Shown here: positions 1-4,966 of the stretch, in pieces | Layout of the letters: each line of letters opens with the position of its first letter | Numbering within the stretch: position 1 is the first letter of the stretch | Assembly (NCBI GenBank): GCA_016180375.1 | Contig: JACPBJ010000141.1 | Span: forward strand, 1-5,651 | DNA from: Nitrososphaerota archaeon | GTDB lineage: Archaea > Thermoproteota > Nitrososphaeria > Nitrososphaerales > UBA57 | DNA length: 5,651 nt | Direction: 5' to 3' | The notes under the pieces: model-generated | The model's database searches: none | What the model was told of the DNA's origin: nothing | Seen by the model: the letters and a program-made list of their open reading frames with translations, nothing else | Program-made: the position numbers and the translations under genes

Positions 1-140
1 CTAGGAGTGAAGAGCTCGCCCAAATTCTCCCTAACCTGACGCTAAATCATCATTCTTTTTTATGTTGCGTATAGAGGAATAATCAATTTCTTAATTGTCC
101 TTCCGACCCAAGAACCGTAAGTCAAGAGATGAATCCATGC
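1..140. other. Left end with no assignable gene
   Basis: Two plus-strand frames are open from the edge: one ends at TGA 37-39 (last residues SPKFSLT), the other at TAG 72-74 (starts RSEELAQILPNL). Either could be the tail of a gene that starts outside the window, but both are too short to judge. A six-T run at 56-61 would suit a terminator of the first. No minus-strand gene, tRNA or known RNA motif is supported here. Confidence 0.3.
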
Positions 141-168
141 TCGCTTTGTTGAGGTAAGCGATTTACCT
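141..168. repeat. Two overlapping, mutually exclusive inverted repeats
   Basis: TCGCTT (141-146) is complementary to AAGCGA (156-161), and AGGTAA (152-157) is complementary to TTACCT (163-168). Each gives a perfect 6-bp stem with a 9-nt or 5-nt loop. They share bases 156-157, and the second arm of the first overlaps the loop of the second, so only one can form at a time. GAGGT (151-155) could also pair with ACCTC (171-175). The element ends 22 bp before the TATA box. It may be a regulator-binding site, or a switchable hairpin if transcribed, or chance. Confidence 0.4.
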
Positions 169-189
169 GAACCTCTTCATCCACCGTTC

Positions 190-197
190 TTATATAC
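190..197 (+). promoter_or_regulatory. Archaeal TATA box (CTTATATA)
   Basis: CTTATATA matches the archaeal TATA consensus TTTATATA at 7 of 8 positions on the plus strand. Its centre is about 25 bp before the ATG at 219. The minus-strand reading is a poorer match. No clear purine-rich BRE is seen just upstream. Confidence 0.5.
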
Positions 198-218
198 TTA
201 GATGCAGGTATTGTGTGT

Positions 219-260
219 ATGGCTAAGAAAAAGGCTTCAAAGAAACCTGCGAAGAAGTAG
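219..260 (+). CDS. Lysine-rich 13-aa peptide, predicted leaderless
   Basis: A 14-codon ORF (with TAG) encodes MAKKKASKKPAKK, with eight lysines in 13 residues, like a fragment of a histone-H1-type or nucleoid-protein tail. The ATG lies about 25 bp downstream of the centre of a TATA-like element at 190-197, where archaeal transcription normally starts. The mRNA would therefore begin at or next to the ATG and lack an SD, as is common in archaea. A six-T run at 318-323 could end a transcript of about 105 nt. The ORF is too short for statistics to prove coding. It could instead be the start of a non-coding RNA that happens to carry an ATG, or a remnant of a longer lysine-rich protein; the frame after TAG is not lysine-rich. 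Function is unknown. Confidence 0.42.
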   Translation: MAKKKASKKPAKK

Positions 261-317
261 ACTTTTACTTCTGGGAACGGGATGTGTTTTGGAGGTATAG
301 GATTTTCTCTCTAAGGC

Positions 318-323
318 TTTTTT
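318..323 (+). terminator. Possible T-run terminator
   Basis: A run of six T residues after GGC lies 58 nt downstream of the lysine-rich ORF. Archaeal RNA polymerase often terminates at T-runs without a hairpin. It would also separate this transcript from the zinc-finger gene, for which TTTATCA at 330-336 is a weak TATA candidate. Support is positional only. Confidence 0.25.
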
Positions 324-399
324 GATAACTTTATCACTAAGCAAGAATCAGAACGATAGCGATCAAGCCAAAAACTAAAAGCCATCCAAGTACTTTCTT

Positions 400-405
400 G
401 GTGAT
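400..405 (+). promoter_or_regulatory. Shine-Dalgarno GGTGAT for the zinc-finger gene
   Basis: GGTGAT is a six-base match to the 3' half of the archaeal SD (GGAGGTGAT) and lies 7 nt before the TTG at 413. It decides the start, because no ATG occurs in the frame before the first cysteine pair. Confidence 0.6.
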
Positions 406-412
406 GTAGTAA

Positions 413-565
413 TTGGCCGACTATATTGAGGTATCATTTTGTCCACGTTGTGGGAGGAGGTTCAATAAACAGTATCCAAAATCTGCTGAGGAAATCATGC
501 AGGTACACATGAAGAACTGCACTGACATCGCAGAAGAATATAGAGGAGAGATAGATTCATCCTAA
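413..565 (+). CDS. Small C2HC zinc-finger protein (50 aa)
   Basis: A 50-aa ORF starting at TTG, directly after an in-frame TAA. A GGTGAT ribosome-binding site at 400-405 lies 7 nt before the start. The product begins MADYIEVSFCPRCGRRF, with C10 and C13 forming CxxC, and continues to VHMKNC with H32 and C36, a plausible C2HC zinc site with an 18-residue spacer that is mostly polar. The tail is acidic (AEEYRGEIDSS). A structural motif together with a well-placed SD argues for a real gene despite the small size. It is convergent with the PolB2 operon, with stop codons touching the open frame behind the exonuclease. Small archaeal zinc-finger proteins often bind nucleic acid or act as regulators or adaptors, but this one is not recognised and no function is assigned. 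Confidence 0.72.
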   Translation: MADYIEVSFCPRCGRRFNKQYPKSAEEIMQVHMKNCTDIAEEYRGEIDSS

Positions 566-657
566 TGGACTTGGGGCGACGGGAGTGAGAAGTCCCTCTT
601 CTGATTGGCGACCTCAACCCAGAGTGCCTTTGGATCAAAGAGAGACTCCTTGTTGGA
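562..657 (-). other. In-frame open extension after the exonuclease stop codon
   Basis: After the TAA at 660-658 the same frame stays open for 31 codons to a TAG at 564-562. The sequence looks protein-like: it starts SNKESLFDPKALWVEV and ends FSLPSPQVH. It has no start codon of its own. It could be a former C-terminal tail cut off by a nonsense change, a readthrough product, or chance (roughly one in five for this length in random codons). Its end meets the end of the plus-strand zinc-finger gene at 565. Apart from this extension I see nothing in the 92 bases between the two convergent genes except a weak GGGA/TCCC inverted repeat near 580-596. Confidence 0.3.
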
Positions 658-1158
658 TTACGGAGGAAACTTCCGGCCCAGTTCTTGAAAGAGCCTTTCA
701 CACATCTGGAGTTCTTGTTCTATGTAACGCTCGATAATATCGAACTTTCCTTCCTCGTACAATCGGGGTATGTCTTTACCCTGTATTCCAAGGTCATTCT
801 TTGTCAACCCGATCTTCCCCAACCAAACCTCCATGCTGTGGTAGTCGTCCCCCAGATACTGGTATAGGTCGAACCATTTCTTATTGTAGAGAAGGCGATA
901 GATGCTATCGTCAAATCGCCCATAAACCGCCAATCTCTGGGCGATGAAAGGCACATCGAACTTCAGGTTATTGTATCCAAGAATGGTTTCGTTTCCGCTT
1001 ATGCCTGCCAAGAAACCCAGACACTTCTCAAGCACAGAGAGTTCACCGGCCTCCCACTCCTTCCATATGGAAATATTGTTACCTCTTTTCGTCTGTATAG
1101 TAATGACCTTGTCAGAGAACGGGTCCAGCCCTGTAGTCTCGATATCGAAGATTATCAA
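658..1158 (-). CDS. Stand-alone DEDD-family 3'-5' exonuclease (DnaQ / RNase_H_2-like)
   Basis: This 166-aa protein is a single RNase H-fold exonuclease domain. Exo I is FDIETTGLDP with D5 and E7. Exo II is GYNNLKFDVPFI with N63, F67 and D68. The FDLYQYL segment (96-102) and the run IQGKDIPRLYEEGKFD match the layout of RNase_H_2/YprB-like and PolB-type exonucleases. Exo III reads YIEQE (145-149), so the usual metal-binding aspartate is replaced by E149; activity is plausible but unproven. The TTG start overlaps the polB2 stop as TTGA. The nearest upstream in-frame stop leaves no other start, and GGTG lies 8 nt upstream. Since the adjoining polymerase has lost its own exonuclease motifs, this protein may proofread or trim DNA ends in trans. 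RNA cleavage is an alternative for this superfamily. An open, protein-like stretch follows its stop codon in the same frame (562-657). Confidence 0.85.
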   Translation of the reverse strand: MIIFDIETTGLDPFSDKVITIQTKRGNNISIWKEWEAGELSVLEKCLGFLAGISGNETILGYNNLKFDVPFIAQRLAVYGRFDDSIYRLLYNKKWFDLYQYLGDDYHSMEVWLGKIGLTKNDLGIQGKDIPRLYEEGKFDIIERYIEQELQMCERLFQELGRKFPP

Positions 1159-3434
1159 GTCCGATCCACCAGAAGGGAACTCTGAAAGCTACCTGAGCTG
1201 ACAATATCATTCAGTTGCTCCTCAGCGATACCGAAGGGCTGGAGGATTGCTGAAACACCTCTAATCAATAATTCAATATATCTATCCTTGTCAAACCTGA
1301 TAGAAGGATCGAGTAATTGTACCGCACGAACCTTCATCTTGGGATCTCTAGAATCGAATTTGGTGACAATATAAGAAACAGATTGGCCCGCCATCAGCTC
1401 TAACCCTTCTTCTGCAAGCTGCTTTACTGCGGCTGCTTGAGAAATGGTGCCCGTATATTCGTTAAAGTTCTTTGAAAGCCTATTTGTGATGATAAGGTCA
1501 TTCAATGGTACCTTCCTCTGCTTGATCAGATCAACATACGACTTCACTACGTCTATTGCACCAGGAATCAATTTTCTTACTCCTTCCGCATCTTCAGCTA
1601 CACTGAAGGTTTCTAGTATCTCTCTCTGACAGTCAGCCACAAGTTTTATCGTATCGCTCCTCCTAAGTTCTATCCCCCTCAATTTCATATTACCATCCTC
1701 GAATACACCGAAGTATCTGTTTAGTACAGGAACATCTTCATGCATTCTGCTTGGCAAGAATGCAACCCACCTGTAGATTCCTTCAAACGATAACGGTAAT
1801 CCAATTTCGCGCTCTATCTCTTTTGATAGATCTTCAAAATCGTCCCTCTTCGCCCTTGGCTTCTCTATCCAGAGCGAATCGACTATACCATGCACAACCT
1901 CGAACCCTCTCCGCTCTGCGATCCTTGCAGTTTCTAGCAAGATCCTTCTGGCATAGGCACATACAGCTATATGGCAGTCAATCAATCCGAATTTTGCATT
2001 CCTGTAGCTTAGATAGCCGAACGAGCAGACCAGTATCCCCTTCAATGCATCTACCCTTGAACCATACTTACGCTTCAGCTCAGGATCTTCAGTCTGATTC
2101 TTCCTATTCTTGTAATCTATCCTCTTGTCAAGAATCAGCTTGAGGCTCTTGGGGACTATCCCTATTCTTTTCTGGCAGATGTTGTAGTCAACTTCTGGGA
2201 CACGAGCCTTTGAATCACGGCAGCATCTGCAGAGGACAGTTTCAGCACTGATGTTAAAGTGTACCATGATGAATGGGTAGAGCGATGTAAAGTCAATCTC
2301 CCCGACATTTTCATGCACTCCAATCTTTGGCTCAAAGATGAACCCTCCCCTATCTCCCAGCAAGAGTGTCTTTCCTGTCTTGGGGACTTCGGCCCTCGTC
2401 GGCTTCCAAGGAATGAGCAGATTTTGTTTGCTCGCAACATAGAACTGCACACTGCTCAGGCACTTCCCTATTGATGCTCTGCTCCCTTTGTGGAGGGGCA
2501 TCCTGCAGATTCTTGCCACTTCAAATAATCCGTCAAGACCAGCTTCCTCAAAGACAAAGTAATTCTCTGCATCGAAGTTTATCCTACCGTAAAGCTGATG
2601 CGAAGTAGGGGTATGCAGTATCCTCCCGTATGCAAAGTAGGATGTTCCCTTCGGGTCTAATCGCCAAAGTGGTATAAGATCCCTGCTTAGAACCAGCTTG
2701 TTGAGCATTTTGTTGACATAGGCCCGTTCGACGAGATAGTGAGTTGTGAATGTGTCACCCTTCTCGATGAAGATTATGTCTGCGTCTACTTCTCTAATGC
2801 TGTTTACGAGTGCCAGAATCTTTTCTCTCTCATCTCCCTCACCAATTTCAATAGTTCTTTCATCAGAAAAGATTGTGATCTTCTTGATCGGGTCAGAAAA
2901 CTTTGGTATTGCCTTGGCAGCGTTGACCTCTACCCGCAGGGTCACTCTTTTTAGCGGAGGAACTTCATAATCCTCTGCTTGAACAGAATCCAGCAGTTCC
3001 CAATGAATGATCTCTCCTTCCTTCTGAGCTCTGACCTTTGCCAATGCGAAGAGATCCTTATCAATAAAGTAGGCTTGGGCAGATAATAGGTCAGCGTTGT
3101 AGATCCGATACTCTCCGAAGTCTGCCAGACCCTCAACTACCTTCGCAAGCCTTTCGGCTTCATCGGCCCTTCTTAGAACAAGCTTTAGGACTTCACGCTC
3201 TTCATAGTCAGAGACGTGTTCACGCTTTCTGACAAAACAGGTAGAATCAATGTACGGTTGAACTTTGTTGTGTCGAGAGAGCCACTCCAGACTGGTCTTT
3301 GAATCTGCAGAAACATAGATTGCGTTGTTCCATTTGTCTGTAAGGCGAACAGTTCCCCCATCTGCCTTCTTTATCCAGACTACCATCTCCCCAGACTTTC
3401 CTGGGTAGACATCTAAGATCCAGCCTTCTTCCAG
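1155..3434 (-). CDS. polB2: PolB2-type family B DNA polymerase with inactivated exonuclease domain
   Basis: A B-family DNA polymerase of 759 aa if started at CTG 3434. The first ATG (3386, 743 aa) would remove the typical N-terminal strand WILDVYPGKSGEMVVWIK, and this ATG has no spaced SD. CTG-based numbering follows. The exonuclease domain is dead: exo I reads LRVEVN (166-171) where DIE is expected, exo II reads KGDTFT (225-230) instead of NxxxFD, and exo III near 292-297 lacks its aspartate. The polymerase domain keeps GGFIFEP (363-369), motif A DFTSLYP with D381, fingers lysine K465, and the second aspartate of motif C, D519. Motif B is KGILVCSFGY, without the NSxYG asparagine and tyrosine. 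Motif C is HGIVDS instead of YGDTDS. The thumb is recognisable up to about residue 740, with no clear PIP box at the C-terminus. This pattern is typical of archaeal PolB2. Sulfolobus PolB2 (Dpo2) is damage-induced and linked to translesion synthesis, so a similar role is inferred. Confidence 0.93.
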   Translation of the reverse strand: MEEGWILDVYPGKSGEMVVWIKKADGGTVRLTDKWNNAIYVSADSKTSLEWLSRHNKVQPYIDSTCFVRKREHVSDYEEREVLKLVLRRADEAERLAKVVEGLADFGEYRIYNADLLSAQAYFIDKDLFALAKVRAQKEGEIIHWELLDSVQAEDYEVPPLKRVTLRVEVNAAKAIPKFSDPIKKITIFSDERTIEIGEGDEREKILALVNSIREVDADIIFIEKGDTFTTHYLVERAYVNKMLNKLVLSRDLIPLWRLDPKGTSYFAYGRILHTPTSHQLYGRINFDAENYFVFEEAGLDGLFEVARICRMPLHKGSRASIGKCLSSVQFYVASKQNLLIPWKPTRAEVPKTGKTLLLGDRGGFIFEPKIGVHENVGEIDFTSLYPFIMVHFNISAETVLCRCCRDSKARVPEVDYNICQKRIGIVPKSLKLILDKRIDYKNRKNQTEDPELKRKYGSRVDALKGILVCSFGYLSYRNAKFGLIDCHIAVCAYARRILLETARIAERRGFEVVHGIVDSLWIEKPRAKRDDFEDLSKEIEREIGLPLSFEGIYRWVAFLPSRMHEDVPVLNRYFGVFEDGNMKLRGIELRRSDTIKLVADCQREILETFSVAEDAEGVRKLIPGAIDVVKSYVDLIKQRKVPLNDLIITNRLSKNFNEYTGTISQAAAVKQLAEEGLELMAGQSVSYIVTKFDSRDPKMKVRAVQLLDPSIRFDKDRYIELLIRGVSAILQPFGIAEEQLNDIVSSGSFQSSLLVDRT

Positions 3435-3691
3435 ACATCAATCTCCTCCCTCAATCTATCCAGCTCATACTCTATCCATCTGATTTTCTTCTCGTGGTCG
3501 ATCAGAATTGTAAGGAAGAATGGCTCGACAAGATACTCCCTCTTGGAAGACTCTATTGCTGAAACATATCTCCAACACCGCTCCATCAGATCTTTGACGA
3601 TTGCTCTATCATCTGATCTGAGAGCATCGATGAATGGTTTCCAGCTTTCGATTTCATCCTTCAGAAGTTTCGGAGTTGGTTCAGTTTCCAG
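3413..3691 (-). CDS. Small helical PolB2-operon protein B (92 aa), paralog of protein A, apparent CTG start
   Basis: This frame is easily missed because it has no ATG, GTG or TTG before an internal ATG at codon 36. Starting at CTG 3691 it encodes 92 residues: LETEPTPKLLKDEIESWKPF, then a helical body with DLMERCWRYVSAIES, FFLTILIDHEKKI and ELDRLREE, ending WKKAGS. Residues 8-84 align without gaps to residues 10-86 of the preceding protein. Shared positions include EI-SWK, LR, AI--DL, Y-SA, F--I, HE and R-R-E. This shows the frame is real from near its first codon. An in-frame TGA at 3697-3695 leaves room for only two codons before the body, so the start must be the CTG, or translation must enter by a +1 shift from ATG 3698. 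GGAG lies 7 nt upstream of the CTG. It overlaps protein A by 11 nt and polB2 by 22 nt. Function is unknown, presumably an accessory factor of the polymerase. Confidence 0.8.
   Translation of the reverse strand: METEPTPKLLKDEIESWKPFIDALRSDDRAIVKDLMERCWRYVSAIESSKREYLVEPFFLTILIDHEKKIRWIEYELDRLREEIDVWKKAGS
3441..3450 (-). promoter_or_regulatory. Shine-Dalgarno GGGAGGAGAT upstream of polB2
   Basis: The minus strand reads GGGAGGAGAT, close to the full archaeal SD GGAGGTGAT. GGAGG ends 10 nt before the CTG at 3434 and 6 nt before an out-of-frame ATG at 3438. The 10-nt spacing equals that seen for the RadA paralog and for small protein A. The site therefore supports a polB2 start far upstream of the ATG at 3386. 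Confidence 0.55.
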
Positions 3692-3953
3692 CTTTCATCT
3701 CCAACCTTATCCTTTCGATTTCCCTTGCGATATTCTCCAATCTTCTTTCATGCTGCACTGCGATACCCATGAACATGCCCTGAAACCTGACAGGCCTGAC
3801 AGCGTTTGATGATGCAGAGCAGTAGTTTCTTGCTGCATTGAAAAGATCCTCCAAAATCGCTTTCGAACCCTTTCTCAACGACTTCCTGTAATCCTTCCAG
3901 CTCGCTATCTCTTGTTCGAGGGCAATCCTGAATGAAGGTATTGTTCTACCCAT
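3681..3953 (-). CDS. Small helical PolB2-operon protein A (90 aa)
   Basis: This 90-aa protein opens with MGRTIPSFR and continues with helical sequence containing EIASWKDYRKSLR and QHERRLENI. It has no membrane segment or signal peptide. The N-terminal MGRT.PS.R signature recalls small conserved proteins next to archaeal polB2 genes, but I recall this from memory and its function is unknown. The ATG start lies inside the last codons of the RadA paralog (8-nt overlap), with GAGG ten nt upstream. The protein aligns without gaps to the product of the next gene (about 25 of 77 positions identical), so the two arose by tandem duplication. Charged helices rich in E, R and K suggest a protein-protein or DNA-binding adaptor, perhaps a dimer with its paralog. 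This is inferred from composition and context only. Confidence 0.85.
   Translation of the reverse strand: MGRTIPSFRIALEQEIASWKDYRKSLRKGSKAILEDLFNAARNYCSASSNAVRPVRFQGMFMGIAVQHERRLENIAREIERIRLEMKAGN
3699..3702 (-). promoter_or_regulatory. Shine-Dalgarno GGAG deciding a CTG start for small protein B
   Basis: On the minus strand GGAGATGA, 7 of 8 bases matching the archaeal anti-SD complement GGAGGTGA, precedes the CTG at 3691. Seven nucleotides lie between GGAG and CTG. The nearby ATG at 3698 touches GGAG directly, which is too close for normal initiation, and lies in the frame of protein A. Confidence 0.5.
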
Positions 3954-4950
3954 TTATTATCGTCCTCAGGGGCGAAAGCAATTGCTGATTGTAGGGCCGC
4001 TGGTTCAATTCCTGTACGATCTCAATCTGTGGCTTTGATGGATGCTTCAGGAGTTTTGCTCTAATCTGATGCTCCTCATCATTTAGTTCTACCATGGTAT
4101 CACAATAGTCTTTGAACAGAAATTCAAGATAATCAGCTTTCGATGCTGATGTTATGAGTATAGGCACATGTCTTTTCTGACTTCTCTTTCGGATGGCGTT
4201 ACCAAGCTTCCGTAAGATTCTCTTTGCTTCTCCTTCATCAACGTCTTGAGTAAATAGATTAAAGATGTCATTGATTACAAAGAGCTGTGGATGGTATGCA
4301 TCGAAAACTTCCTCTGCATCTTTGCTTACCAACTGCAAAAGCTCATAGGGAGTAAAAGCACGTGATATGATGATTCTATCCAATGCTCTATCAAAGTCTA
4401 ACCCATACTCACGTGCTATAGATGTGAAGAGATAAATGTCAAAACTATTTCCTCCATCGATGAACAGAGCCCTGCCTTCAAACCCTCCAAATTGTTCTGG
4501 AAGCTGAGCCCTGACACAGTACTTCTCAGCAATTAGAAGGGGCAGTTTTGAACCTTTGATCAGCGTAATATTATCTGGAGCAAGACCTCCAATCAGGGTA
4601 TCAACGAAAGTTATGCCAGATGACAGACCGAATAACGACCTAGCTGTCGTAAACCTTACAGGATATTTTACTTCATTTTTCCTTAGCTTTATTTTTGGAT
4701 GCATCCAGAACTGTGTATCAACAGGAACCTCAGCTGTCCTATAGGCTAAGTTTACTGCCAGTTCCTGCATGCATGAAGGACACTTCTCATGAACTAGGAT
4801 GTCAATCTGCCTTTGCGGGAAGCGGTCTTCGCTAACTGCGAGAACTTGGAAGCAAGCTTTACAATGATAAATAAGAAAGTAGCTTCTAAACTGGGATGTA
4901 CCAAGAAAGTCCTGTTCGGTGAATAGCTCACGCTGTCTTACTACTGCCAA
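3946..4950 (-). CDS. RadA/RecA-fold paralog with N-terminal zinc ribbon and degenerate ATP site
   Basis: This 334-aa protein has two parts. Residues 1-100 carry CKAC (30-33) and CPSC (57-60), a likely C4 zinc ribbon. From about residue 106 it follows RadA: SSGITFVDTLIGGL matches the segment before Walker A, ALFIDGGNSF (161-170) matches RadA's AIYLDTESTF, and LDRIIISRAFTPYELLQL follows RadA closely. Where RadA has GEFGSGKT, this protein has KGSKLPLL (132-139), without the GKT. The Walker B region reads LFVINDI (223-229). It is therefore probably an ATPase-dead accessory protein that binds RadA, DNA or the polymerase. Its role may be comparable to bacterial ImuA, but that is inference. The TTG start is chosen because an in-frame TAG (the radA stop) lies 15 nt upstream, no ATG lies between, and GGAGGT is well placed. 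Its end overlaps the next gene by 8 nt. Its exact family name is not known to me. Confidence 0.85.
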   Translation of the reverse strand: MAVVRQRELFTEQDFLGTSQFRSYFLIYHCKACFQVLAVSEDRFPQRQIDILVHEKCPSCMQELAVNLAYRTAEVPVDTQFWMHPKIKLRKNEVKYPVRFTTARSLFGLSSGITFVDTLIGGLAPDNITLIKGSKLPLLIAEKYCVRAQLPEQFGGFEGRALFIDGGNSFDIYLFTSIAREYGLDFDRALDRIIISRAFTPYELLQLVSKDAEEVFDAYHPQLFVINDIFNLFTQDVDEGEAKRILRKLGNAIRKRSQKRHVPILITSASKADYLEFLFKDYCDTMVELNDEEHQIRAKLLKHPSKPQIEIVQELNQRPYNQQLLSPLRTIING

Positions 4951-4960
4951 ACCTACTTTT

Positions 4961-4966
4961 ACCTCC
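4961..4966 (-). promoter_or_regulatory. Shine-Dalgarno GGAGGT overlapping the radA stop codon
   Basis: On the minus strand the last base of the radA stop TAG is the first G of a GGAGGT ribosome-binding site. Ten nucleotides then separate it from the TTG start of the RadA paralog at 4950. This overlap implies that ribosomes finishing radA can reinitiate on the next gene, and it supports the TTG start choice. Confidence 0.75.

Noticed and set aside
123..170. Box C/D-like small RNA (GAGATGA near 125, CTGA at 167-170)
   Set aside because: Box C has a mismatch, no convincing C'/D' pair lies between, and no terminal stem forms.
495..701. Minus-strand ORF of 68 aa starting MKGSFKNWAG
   Set aside because: It starts inside the exonuclease gene in another frame, has biased low-quality composition (many R and S), and overlaps the zinc-finger gene antisense. 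It is a shadow.
1155..1210. PCNA-binding PIP box at the PolB2 C-terminus (SFQSSLLV)
   Set aside because: It has a glutamine and leucine but lacks the paired aromatic residues of the QxxLxxFF motif.
1751..2143. Plus-strand ORF of 130 aa antisense to polB2
   Set aside because: It is rich in S, L and R with no motif, lies opposite conserved polymerase motifs, and has no SD that I can see. It reflects codon use of the real gene.
3247..3441. 64-aa minus-strand ORF starting at TTG 3441, well placed behind a strong SD
   Set aside because: Its product shows no recognisable features, while the +1 frame is the conserved polymerase N-terminus. It matters only as the possible entry frame for a +1 shift into polB2.
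3985..4010. tRNA T-arm-like string GGTTCAATTCC
   Set aside because: The flanks do not form a 5-bp stem, no acceptor or anticodon arms are present, and it lies within the RadA paralog coding sequence.
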